A stretch of 5,742 bases of DNA from positions 1 through 5,742 of the forward strand of contig JAQSCR010000018.1 in NCBI GenBank assembly GCA_029945495.1, written 5' to 3'. A program made the position numbers and the translations under genes. A model generated the notes under the pieces. That model was not told the origin of the DNA. It did not search any database and saw nothing but the letters and a program-made list of their open reading frames with translations. Below, in pieces: positions 1 through 5,742 of the stretch. Within the stretch, counting starts at the first letter, position 1, and each line of letters opens with the position of its first letter. This stretch comes from Pseudolabrys sp. GTDB taxonomy: Bacteria > Pseudomonadota > Alphaproteobacteria > Rhizobiales > Xanthobacteraceae.

Positions 1-701
1 GCATCCTCGAAGTCGCAGGGCTCTCGGCGCGCTACGGGCACGTCGAGGCCCTTCGTCCCGTCAATTTGCATGTCGATGAAGGTGAACTGGTCGCGGTGCT
101 GGGACCCAACGGCGCCGGAAAATCGACGCTGATGAATGCGATCATGGGCCTGGTGGCGACGCAAGGCCGCGTTCGCTTTCAAGGGCGGGACGTGCCGCGC
201 CGCAATCCGGCTGCGGCAGCAGCGCTCGGCATCGTCCTCGTGCCCGAAGGCCGCGGCATTTTCGCACCGATGACGGTTTTGGAAAACCTGGAGCTCGGGG
301 CCTATCTGCTCAACGACAAGCACGAATACGGGCGGCGTCATGCGCGCGTGCTGTCGCTGTTTCCGCGACTGAAGGAGAGGCTGACGCAGACCGCTGGCTC
401 CTTGTCCGGCGGTGAGCAGCAGATGCTTGCAGTTGGCCGCGCGCTGATGTCGGAGCCCAAGATTCTCCTCCTTGATGAACCGTCTCTCGGGTTGGCGCCG
501 CGGGTGATCGAGGAAATTCTGCAAAAATTGGGTGAGCTCAATCGACAGGGCCTGTCCATCGTGCTCGTGGAGCAAAAGGCGCCGCTGGTGCTGAAGCTTG
601 CGCGCCGCGCCTATCTGTTATCGATCGGAACCATCGCTGCGGAAATCGATCCGCGTACCATTAAGTCGCACGATGAACTCGCTCATTACTATCTGGGCTA
701 A
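1..701 (+). CDS. livF: LivF-type ABC importer ATPase (5'-truncated at window edge)
   Basis: This is one of the two ATPase subunits of a HAAT-family (branched-chain amino-acid type) importer; it hydrolyses ATP at the cytoplasmic face of the LivH/LivM pore. The frame is open from base 3, giving 232 visible residues (residue 1 = codon 3-5). LivF proteins run about 230-240 residues, so only one or a few N-terminal codons are missing. The opening strand ILEVAGLSARYG is already in frame. Visible motifs are Walker A GPNGAGKST (34-42), the LivF-style Q-loop variant VPEGRGIF (from about residue 81), ABC signature LSGGEQQ (134-140), Walker B ILLLDEP (154-160), and VEQK (189-192) where LivG-type subunits have EHD. 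LivF members usually have VEQN there, so the lysine is a small departure. The ending ELAHYYLG resembles the usual family C-terminus. The stop overlaps the livM start by 29 bases. UrtE of urea importers is a close relative and cannot be fully excluded, but the gene order does not fit a urt operon. Confidence 0.93.
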   Translation, partial: ILEVAGLSARYGHVEALRPVNLHVDEGELVAVLGPNGAGKSTLMNAIMGLVATQGRVRFQGRDVPRRNPAAAAALGIVLVPEGRGIFAPMTVLENLELGAYLLNDKHEYGRRHARVLSLFPRLKERLTQTAGSLSGGEQQMLAVGRALMSEPKILLLDEPSLGLAPRVIEEILQKLGELNRQGLSIVLVEQKAPLVLKLARRAYLLSIGTIAAEIDPRTIKSHDELAHYYLG

Positions 702-1650
702 TCGACGCATCAATCCGGCGGCGCTGGTCCTTTGGGGCCTCGCGGCTGCGTTTGTCGCCTATACATTTGTGAGCGGCGGCTATTTGATTGCCGTTCTCCA
801 TTTCGCGCTCATCTACACGGTGTTCGTCACCGGCCTGAACATCTTCATGGGCTTCACTGGCCAGGTGTCATTCGGCCACAACGCCTTTGCCGCGATCAGC
901 GGTTACACTTCGGCCGTTCTCACCGCTACTTATAACTGGGACCCGCTGCCGGCAGGCCTGCTTGGGCTGGCCGGTGCGCTGACATGCGCGCTCATTGTCG
1001 GCTATCCGGTGCTGCGTTTGCGCGGCCATTACCTCGCCATGGCGACGCTTGCGATCGGCTTGATCGTCTATGAGGTCGCCGTTCAGTGGGATTCGGTGAC
1101 GAAAGGCTACATGGGAATATCCGGGATCGCGCCGCTTGGCATCGGCCGTTTTACTGTCGTATCCGACAGGGCCCTGTTGATCTTCCTGGTGATTGTCGCC
1201 GGCCTGTCACTTTTATCGGCCGCCGGCATCCGCCGGTCCAGGCTGGGCCGGGCTTTTGTTGCGATCGCCGGCAGCGAAGACGCGGCGCGCGCGCTCGGCA
1301 TCGATGTCGCGCGCTATAAACTGATCGCCTTCCTGATCTCGGCCGGCTACGCGGCAATTGCCGGGACGTTGTTCGTGCATGCCGTCGGCTTCGTCAGTCC
1401 CGAAGTGTTCGGGTTGCCGATGGTCGTTCTCTCCTTCACGATGCTCTATGTCGGAGGCATCGGCACCATCGGGGGCGCCGCGCTCGGCGCCATTGTTATT
1501 TCGGCGCTGCCGGAAAGCTTCCGCACATTCAAGGACTACCAGGACCTCGCCTACGGGGCGGCGCTCATCGCCATTCTGATCTATGCGCCGCGCGGCATGG
1601 CGTCGCTGCCGGCGCTGTGGACCAAATGGCGGCAGAGGGTCGCCGCATGA
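673..1650 (+). CDS. livM: LivM-type ABC importer permease
   Basis: This is an inner-membrane permease subunit that pairs with LivH to form the transport pore. It has 325 residues from the ATG at 673, a normal length for LivM. The chain is mostly hydrophobic, with many membrane helices starting near residue 15. Family hallmarks are GFTGQVSFGHNAF (60-72), LRLRGHYLAMATLA (114-127), and the cytoplasmic coupling loop GRAFVAIAGSEDAARALGID (192-211), followed by RYKLIAFLISAGYAAIAG; this loop docks on the ATPases. It ends with the familiar YAPRGM segment (304-309). The frame is open upstream to 598, but those extra 25 residues are polar and lie inside livF, so I chose ATG 673, which overlaps livF by 29 bases. 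No strong ribosome-binding site precedes it, so translation is probably coupled to livF. Its stop shares the ATGA overlap with livG. Confidence 0.93.
   Translation: MNSLITIWANRRINPAALVLWGLAAAFVAYTFVSGGYLIAVLHFALIYTVFVTGLNIFMGFTGQVSFGHNAFAAISGYTSAVLTATYNWDPLPAGLLGLAGALTCALIVGYPVLRLRGHYLAMATLAIGLIVYEVAVQWDSVTKGYMGISGIAPLGIGRFTVVSDRALLIFLVIVAGLSLLSAAGIRRSRLGRAFVAIAGSEDAARALGIDVARYKLIAFLISAGYAAIAGTLFVHAVGFVSPEVFGLPMVVLSFTMLYVGGIGTIGGAALGAIVISALPESFRTFKDYQDLAYGAALIAILIYAPRGMASLPALWTKWRQRVAA
1634..1639 (+). promoter_or_regulatory. Ribosome-binding site of livG
   Basis: AGAGGG lies 7 bases before the ATG at 1647. This supports that start, where livG begins in an ATGA overlap with the livM stop, over the in-frame GTG at 1617. 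Confidence 0.6.
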
Positions 1651-2420
1651 GCGTCTTGCGCCTTGACGGCATTACCCGCCGCTTCGGCGGCCTTGTCGCG
1701 CTCGATGACGTTTCGTTGACGATCCCGGGGAAGGGGCTATCCGCGGTGATCGGTCCGAACGGCGCCGGCAAGACGACTTTGTTCAATGTGATTTCCGGGT
1801 TCATGCCGCCCAGCGCCGGACGCGTGCATTTCGATGGCGCCGATATCACCGGCTTGCCGCCCGAAACTATTGCCAGCCGCCGCCTGATCCGCACCTTTCA
1901 ACTCGTACAGCTGTTCGAAAGCCTCACGGTGCTGGAGAACGTCAAGGTCGGATGTCATTTGCATACGCGCGGCGGCTTGCTTGCGGCATTGCTGCCGACT
2001 CGCGCGGCGCGGGCGGAAGAAGCCGCGGTCGACGCCGAGGCGCGCCACCTGTTGGACGAGACCGGCCTCGGTGCCCAAGCCGAGACCCTGGCGGCCGTTC
2101 TCCCCTACGGCCAGAAACGTCTGTTGGAGATCACGCGCGCGCTTGCCGCAAGACCTAAGCTGCTGCTGCTCGACGAGCCGGCCGCCGGCCTCAACCGGCA
2201 GGAGACCGACACGCTCGCCACTTTGCTGCGAAGCATTGTTGCCCGTGACACCGCTATCCTGCTTATCGAGCACGACATGAGCCTGGTCATGCAGGTCGCC
2301 GACAACATCGCCGTGCTTGATTTCGGCCGGCTGATTGCGACTGGAAGTCCGGATGAAGTGCGACGCAATCCGGACGTGATTGCTGCCTATCTCGGCACTG
2401 ACGAGGCTGCGCATGTTTGA
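1647..2420 (+). CDS. livG: LivG-type ABC importer ATPase
   Basis: This is the second ATPase subunit of the importer, expected to form a heterodimer with LivF under the LivH/LivM pore. It has 257 residues, normal for LivG (about 250-260). Motifs in order are RRFGGLVALDDVSL (11-24), typical of LivG; Walker A GPNGAGKTT (36-44); Q-loop TFQLVQLF (83-90); signature LPYGQKRLLEITRAL (152-166); Walker B LLLLDEP (172-178) with catalytic E177; and switch histidine H209 in IEHDM. The signature starts LPYGQ where LSYGQ or LSHGQ is usual; the glycine and glutamine are kept, so activity is expected. Between Q-loop and signature lies the longer helical insert usual for LivG (about 105-145). The ATG at 1647 overlaps the livM stop by 4 bases and has a good ribosome-binding site. 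The stop overlaps the livH start by 8 bases. UrtD is the nearest alternative. Confidence 0.95.
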   Translation: MSVLRLDGITRRFGGLVALDDVSLTIPGKGLSAVIGPNGAGKTTLFNVISGFMPPSAGRVHFDGADITGLPPETIASRRLIRTFQLVQLFESLTVLENVKVGCHLHTRGGLLAALLPTRAARAEEAAVDAEARHLLDETGLGAQAETLAAVLPYGQKRLLEITRALAARPKLLLLDEPAAGLNRQETDTLATLLRSIVARDTAILLIEHDMSLVMQVADNIAVLDFGRLIATGSPDEVRRNPDVIAAYLGTDEAAHV

Positions 2421-3285
2421 TCTGGTCGCGCAATCGATCATCAGCGGCATCGGTGTCGGCGCCATCTACGGGCTGATCGGCATCGGATTCTGTGTCATCT
2501 ATAATGCCAGCGGCATCGTCAATTTTGCGCAAGGCGCCTTCGTGATGCTCGGCGGCATGCTGACGCAAGGCGCGATGGCGCGACTGGGCCTGCCGCTGCC
2601 GCTCGCGGCCATTCTGGCGATCGCGCTGGTGGCAGGATCCGGCATCGTTCTGGAACGCATTGTCGTGCGGCCGCTTTGGAATCGCGGCTCGACGATGTTC
2701 GTCATGATTCTGGCAACTTTGGCCGCCCAGATCGTCATCGAACGTATCACGCTGATTGTCGGTGGCGATCAGCCGCGTACGTTGCCGGTCTTCACGGATT
2801 TACCGCCGCTGCGGATTTTCGGTTTTGCGGTCAACTTCCAGTTCCTCTGGATCGTCGGTTGCTCGGCCTTGATAATCGTGCTGCTCGGGTTGTTCTTTTC
2901 TTCGACAAAGACCGGCAAGGCGATGCGGGCGTGCTCGATCAACCGGGACGCGGCGGCGCTGCAAGGCATACCGGTGTCGCGCATGCTCGCTCTCGCTTTC
3001 GCTATCAGCGCGGCGCTTGGCGCGGTGGCCGGTATCCTCATTACGCCGACGCAATACACCGCCTTCAATGTCGGCGTGCCCTTCGCTATTAGCGGTTTCA
3101 TCGCCGCCATCGTGGGTGGGTTCGGCCGTCCGCTCGGCGCTTTCGCCGGCGGAATTCTGCTCGGGGTGGCCCAGGCGCTGGCTATTGTCTATCTCGGCGC
3201 AGCATCTAAAAACGTCGCAGCGTTGTCGATTCTGCTGCTCTTTCTGTTTGTTCGCCCGACCGGGATTCTCGGCTCCGCAAAATAG
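2413..3285 (+). CDS. livH: LivH-type ABC importer permease
   Basis: This is the second membrane permease of the HAAT importer. It has 290 residues from the ATG at 2413, matching the family (about 285-310), and is highly hydrophobic with about eight membrane helices. Family hallmarks are the N-terminal SGIGVGAIYGLIGIGF (11-26), NASGIVNFAQGAFVMLGG (31-48), the coupling loop TKTGKAMRACSINRDAAALQ (165-184) that contacts an ATPase, a glycine-rich helix GGFGRPLGAFAGGILLG (235-251), and the terminal VRPTGILGSAK (280-290). The start overlaps the end of livG by 8 bases and is preceded by ACGAGG (2401-2406) with 6 bases of spacing. Upstream in-frame codons back to 2380 lie inside livG and look like coding overlap only. 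It is the last transporter gene of the cluster. No binding-protein gene follows, only the cupin. Confidence 0.95.
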   Translation: MFDLVAQSIISGIGVGAIYGLIGIGFCVIYNASGIVNFAQGAFVMLGGMLTQGAMARLGLPLPLAAILAIALVAGSGIVLERIVVRPLWNRGSTMFVMILATLAAQIVIERITLIVGGDQPRTLPVFTDLPPLRIFGFAVNFQFLWIVGCSALIIVLLGLFFSSTKTGKAMRACSINRDAAALQGIPVSRMLALAFAISAALGAVAGILITPTQYTAFNVGVPFAISGFIAAIVGGFGRPLGAFAGGILLGVAQALAIVYLGAASKNVAALSILLLFLFVRPTGILGSAK

Positions 3286-3297
3286 CTAATCATCATT

Positions 3298-3302
3298 GGA
3301 GA
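3298..3302 (+). promoter_or_regulatory. Ribosome-binding site of the cupin gene
   Basis: GGAGA lies 6 bases before the ATG at 3309 and fixes that start. An ATG at 3304 is out of frame and meets a stop after two codons. The site sits in the 23-base gap after livH, which is too short for an obvious separate promoter, so the cupin is probably on the liv transcript. Confidence 0.65.
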
Positions 3303-3308
3303 AATGCC

Positions 3309-3644
3309 ATGAACATTCATGAGATCGACTGGAGCAAGATTGAGTGGAAGAAGATCCGCGAAGGCGTCGAGCAAAAGGCGTTTTCCAGCGACGCCGCGAC
3401 CGTCGCTCTTCACAGGCTCATGCCCGGCCATGAGCCGAAGCCGCACAGCCATCCGCACGAGCAGATTGCCTACATTATGTCGGGTCGACTTCGTTTTTTC
3501 ATCGGCGAGGAGGTTCGGGATGTCGGACCCGGCGGGCTCGTTGTAATTCCACCGAATGTGAGGCACTGGGGCGAGGTTCTCGGTGACGAGCCGGTCATGA
3601 ATCTAGATGTCTTTACGCCGAAGCGTCCGGAATACGCGCCTTGA
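3309..3644 (+). CDS. Small single-domain cupin, KdgF-like
   Basis: This encodes a 111-residue soluble protein with no signal peptide, consisting of one cupin barrel. Cupin motif 1 is clear: G40, then H46-S-H48, Q52 in the usual glutamate place, and G59 (PHSHPHEQIAYIMSG). Motif 2 follows: G75, P81, H86 (VVIPPNVRHWGE). H46, H48, Q52 and H86 form a complete set of likely metal ligands, so it is probably a metalloenzyme or metal-dependent binding protein. The layout, including D100, F102 and R106 after the barrel (DVFTPKR), resembles KdgF, which I recall as a cupin that opens unsaturated uronates to linear keto forms; that likeness is from memory and many other small cupins share this shape. It lies 23 bases after livH with its own ribosome-binding site, so it is likely co-transcribed and may act on the imported compound. 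The substrate is not known. The fold is secure, the function is not. Confidence 0.9.
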   Translation: MNIHEIDWSKIEWKKIREGVEQKAFSSDAATVALHRLMPGHEPKPHSHPHEQIAYIMSGRLRFFIGEEVRDVGPGGLVVIPPNVRHWGEVLGDEPVMNLDVFTPKRPEYAP

Positions 3645-3645
3645 C

Positions 3646-3686
3646 GGCCTCGCGAGTTTTTGAACACGCGATTCGCGTCGTAGGCC
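3646..3686 (+). terminator. Stem-loop just after the cupin stop (possible terminator or 3' stabiliser)
   Basis: GGCCT (3646-3650) pairs with AGGCC (3682-3686), and CGCGA (3651-3655) pairs with TCGCG (3673-3677). The result is a 10-bp stem with a 4-base bulge (3678-3681) and a 17-base loop, starting 2 bases after the stop codon. No T-run follows the right arm, so it is not a classical intrinsic terminator. It could instead protect the 3' end or mark a Rho-dependent end. A competing pairing exists: TCGCG (3650-3654) with CGCGA (3667-3671). Confidence 0.35.
3666..3678. repeat. 13-base palindrome ACGCGATTCGCGT
   Basis: This is a perfect inverted repeat of 6 bases around a single T. A one-base loop cannot form a hairpin in RNA, so if it matters it would be as a two-fold symmetric DNA-binding site. 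It overlaps the loop and right arm of the stem-loop after the cupin. Confidence 0.35.
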
Positions 3687-3705
3687 AGTTGCTACCAGTT
3701 TGCTA
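3685..3705. repeat. Imperfect tandem repeat, two units
   Basis: CCAGTTGCTA (3685-3694) is followed directly by CCAGTTTGCTA (3695-3705); the second unit has one extra T. The spacing of 10-11 bases is about one DNA turn. It may be a small slippage duplication or a paired binding site; there is no further support for either. Confidence 0.45.
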
Positions 3706-3844
3706 CATTGAACATCACTGCCGGTCGCCAGCTCGGCAAACACTATAATAGTTTCGGTACTCCCCGACACCGGGCATCATAGAACAATACCGCTACTCGC
3801 GAGTTTCAAGACCGGCGCCTCGGCCGCGAGAGGAGAATAGACGG

Positions 3845-5742
3845 CTATCTGGCGGCTTGCCGGCCGCGCAGGTGAGTGAGCGATGTTTGCTTTTTGGGTT
3901 CGCGGCTCCGCCCTTCCGCCGCGAGGGCAACGAGGCGAGACGGCTGCAGCAGGATCGACAGCGCGTCAAAGCCGACCGGCCGACTGAAAAGGTACCCTTG
4001 CGCATAGGTCGCGCCGGCGGTCGCGGCGAATTCCAGATCTTCGGTTTTTTCGATCCCCTCGACGACGGTTTCAAAACCGAGTTCGGTGGCCAATGTCAAA
4101 CCGGTCCGGACAATCGCTTGTTTCTCGCAGTCCGTGGCGACCCCGAAGATAAGCGAACGGTCCAGCTTGACGGTGTCGAACGGCAAGCGCGCCAGGGTTG
4201 CGAGGTTGGAGTAACCGGCGCCGAAATCGTCGATCGCAAATCGCATACCCATTTTGCGTAAGCCGGCGATGTTCTGGCATACCCTGTCAGGATCGCGCAT
4301 GGCTACCGACTCGGTGATCTCGAGCTCGAGCCGGGCAGGATCAAATCCTGTTCTGTCGAGCAATTGCGAAACCTGGTTGACGAAGAACGCGTCTTCGATG
4401 CTGGCTGCCGAGACGTTGGTGGCAAGAACGATATCGGAGCCGGCGGCGATGAGGCCGCCGATGTCTTCGATGGCCCGTTGCATGACAAATCGGTCAATTT
4501 CCTGAACCAGGCCCACTTCTTCGGCAATCGCGATGAAGCGTATCGGCGGAATATTGCCGAGCAACGGGTGCTCCCAGCGCGCAAGTGCTTCAACGCCACG
4601 GATGCTGCCGTCACCGCACTTGATGACCGGCTGATAATGCACCGACAGCGTCTTTTCACGAAGCGCGGCCCTGAGATCGCGTTCCAGCGAGAGTTTCGTT
4701 CTTGCGATCTCCGCTATTTCGGCGGTGAAGAACGAGAAGGTATTTCGTCCACGCTCCTTTGCGGCGTACATCGCCAGGTCGGCATTCATCAGAAGCTCTT
4801 CGTAGCTCGTGCCTTCCGAGGGGAAGAAAGTCACGCCGACACTTGCGCCGATGCTCAAGCTCGAACCGCCGATTTCAAAGGGCGCGCCGAGGTGGGTCAG
4901 CAGGTCCTTCAGCAACAGCCCCACGACGGAGCGATCCTGTTCGCTCGGAATGATCATGACGAATTCGTCGCCGCCAATCCGGGCCAAAGTCGGCGGCTTG
5001 CCGCGGTCGCCATCCCGCTCGTCAAAGAATGCGGACAGCCGTTCGGATACCTTTCGCAACAAAAGGTCGCCGGTTTTATGGCCGTAGGTGTCGTTGATCG
5101 ATTTAAAGCCGTCGAGATCGAGGAAACATAATGCGCCGGATTTGGCCTGCTCGAAGATCTTCTTCGCATCGAGCCGAATCTTCTCTCTGTTGGGAAGGCC
5201 AGTTACTCCGTCGAAGAATGCCAACTGACGAATCTGGCCCATATTTGCCCGCAGATGTTCAAGCATCTGTTCGAACGCAAGGCCGAGGCTGAAGATTTCG
5301 CCGACACCCAGCGGCTTGAACGGCCTATCGAGGTTGCCATCGGCAACCGCGCGAGCCGCGGCGGCCAGCGTCGACAAGCCGAATGTCGCATGCCGTACGC
5401 CCATCAGCAGGCTGACGACCAGCATCAACAGGGTAATTGCGGCAACGATCAGGAATTGTCGCATCAATGAGCGCGTCTCGGTGGAACCGATTCGGAACAT
5501 CTGGTCGCGCGTTGCGGTGACGATCGAGGCGTCGGTAAACGCGCATACCTTCAGCGGATTGTCGTAGTTGACGCAGCGCGCGACATGGGCGCCGTCATCT
5601 GAATGAATAAGCCCGTTGTCGTCGGCTGACATCGCCGCGAAGCCCGCTTTCGGACCGGCGGCGGATACGACCTCGCGGCCGTGCATGATGGCGACGCCCG
5701 CGTTGGTGAGCGAGGAGAAGTTCTCCAGCGTTCGCTCGGTCC
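3845..5742 (-). CDS. Membrane GGDEF-EAL cyclic-di-GMP synthase/phosphodiesterase (N-terminus beyond window)
   Basis: This is a bifunctional-type enzyme that makes (GGDEF) and breaks (EAL) the second messenger cyclic-di-GMP. The frame stays open to the right edge, giving 631 visible residues. Numbered from the Met codon at 5686 (not a likely start), the layout is: an extracytoplasmic segment up to about 75 with C38 and C48; a membrane helix about 78-97; a HAMP linker about 98-150; GGDEF about 152-322; EAL about 335-585; and a basic tail. The cyclase keeps D190, N198-D199 and GGDEF (238-242). The RxxD inhibitory site expected just before it is absent. The EAL domain keeps E366-A-L-x-R370, N424, E456 (ELEITES), D486-D487 (DDFGAGYSN), K507, E543 and Q563 (QGYLFSRP), so the phosphodiesterase looks active. 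A first membrane helix and more sensor sequence are expected upstream. The signal sensed is unknown. The gene is convergent with the liv operon. Confidence 0.95.
   Translation of the reverse strand, partial: TERTLENFSSLTNAGVAIMHGREVVSAAGPKAGFAAMSADDNGLIHSDDGAHVARCVNYDNPLKVCAFTDASIVTATRDQMFRIGSTETRSLMRQFLIVAAITLLMLVVSLLMGVRHATFGLSTLAAAARAVADGNLDRPFKPLGVGEIFSLGLAFEQMLEHLRANMGQIRQLAFFDGVTGLPNREKIRLDAKKIFEQAKSGALCFLDLDGFKSINDTYGHKTGDLLLRKVSERLSAFFDERDGDRGKPPTLARIGGDEFVMIIPSEQDRSVVGLLLKDLLTHLGAPFEIGGSSLSIGASVGVTFFPSEGTSYEELLMNADLAMYAAKERGRNTFSFFTAEIAEIARTKLSLERDLRAALREKTLSVHYQPVIKCGDGSIRGVEALARWEHPLLGNIPPIRFIAIAEEVGLVQEIDRFVMQRAIEDIGGLIAAGSDIVLATNVSAASIEDAFFVNQVSQLLDRTGFDPARLELEITESVAMRDPDRVCQNIAGLRKMGMRFAIDDFGAGYSNLATLARLPFDTVKLDRSLIFGVATDCEKQAIVRTGLTLATELGFETVVEGIEKTEDLEFAATAGATYAQGYLFSRPVGFDALSILLQPSRLVALAAEGRSREPKKQTSLTHLRGRQAAR

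Larger units (their letters stand above)
3649..3806. repeat. Two direct copies of CTCGCGAGTTT
   Basis: Copies lie at 3649-3659 and 3796-3806, one near each end of the gap, 147 bases apart. The core CTCGCGAG is its own reverse complement; in the second copy the palindrome extends to 10 bases (3795-3804). The first copy runs into five Ts. Chance, a protein-binding site or remnants of paired transcript ends are all possible. Confidence 0.4.
3645..3844. other. Non-coding gap between convergent genes
   Basis: These 200 bases separate the ends of the cupin (+) and the GGDEF-EAL gene (-). No ATG-started reading frame of note lies in it. It is less GC-rich than the genes (64 of 120 bases in 3661-3780). 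It holds a stem-loop, a short tandem repeat, two copies of an 11-base word and an isolated TATAAT, described separately. No hairpin followed by a T-run was found on either strand, so how the two transcripts end is not clear from the sequence. Confidence 0.8.

Noticed and set aside
66..68. TTG at 66 as the start of livF
   Set aside because: The frame is open to the left edge and codes for the conserved first strand of the ATPase (ILEVAGLSARYG), so the true start is outside the window.
598..672. Extended N-terminus of livM from TTG 598
   Set aside because: The extra 25 residues are polar, unlike LivM, and lie in livF coding sequence. ATG 673 gives the normal length.
1086..1319. Small frames inside livM, livG and livH in other phases
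   Set aside because: They overlap well-supported genes, have no start signals and produce arginine/proline-rich sequence typical of out-of-frame GC-rich DNA.
1737..2465. Long open frame of 242 codons on the - strand opposite livG and the start of livH
   Set aside because: The + strand has unmistakable LivG and LivH motifs here. The antisense frame gives no recognisable protein and is explained by GC-rich codon bias.
3649..3661. CTCGCGAG followed by TTTTT as an intrinsic terminator
   Set aside because: The palindrome has no room for a loop: at most a 2-bp stem forms in RNA, so it cannot act as a classical terminator hairpin by itself.
4364..5131. Open frame of 255 codons on the + strand opposite the GGDEF-EAL gene
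   Set aside because: It is the mirror of a strongly conserved domain pair; its product is low-complexity, charged and matches nothing.
5684..5686. ATG (on the - strand) at 5686 as the start of the GGDEF-EAL gene
   Set aside because: The frame continues to the right edge with plausible protein sequence (TERTLENFSSLTNAGVAI), and a start here would leave no first membrane helix or signal to export the sensor segment.

Overview
The window is GC-rich DNA (genes by eye about 60% G+C or more) with tightly packed, overlapping genes. Its proteins look like those of an alphaproteobacterium of the Bradyrhizobium/Rhodopseudomonas kind (Hyphomicrobiales). That placement is an inference from composition, codon use and gene content; no marker gene is present.

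Left part (1-3644, + strand): a five-gene unit. It encodes the four core parts of a branched-chain/hydrophobic amino-acid-type (HAAT, Liv) ABC importer in the order livF-livM-livG-livH, followed 23 bases later by a small one-domain cupin. All the liv junctions overlap (29, 4 and 8 bases), so the genes are almost certainly one transcript with coupled translation. livF lacks only its first codon or codons at the left edge. The periplasmic substrate-binding protein (LivK type) that would define the substrate is not in the window. The substrate is therefore open: amino acids, but also aromatic or other carboxylates or amides, are imported by this family. The cupin keeps a full set of metal ligands and may process the imported compound, but this is only suggested by its position.

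Middle (3645-3844): a 200-base non-coding gap between convergent genes, less GC-rich than its surroundings (about 53% by hand count for 3661-3780). It holds a 10-bp bulged stem-loop just after the cupin stop, a short tandem repeat, two copies of CTCGCGAGTTT, and an isolated TATAAT. There is no textbook intrinsic terminator.

Right part (3845-5742, - strand): the C-terminal 631 residues of a membrane-bound GGDEF-EAL protein, a cyclic-di-GMP synthase/phosphodiesterase with an extracytoplasmic sensor segment, one visible membrane helix and a HAMP linker. Its start lies beyond the right edge. Both catalytic domains look intact, whereas the inhibitory RxxD site is absent. It is convergent with the transporter operon and probably functionally unrelated to it.

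No RNA gene, insertion sequence, CRISPR array or phage gene was seen. I found no convincing new system. The window looks like ordinary transport and signalling genes with a few points worth checking.
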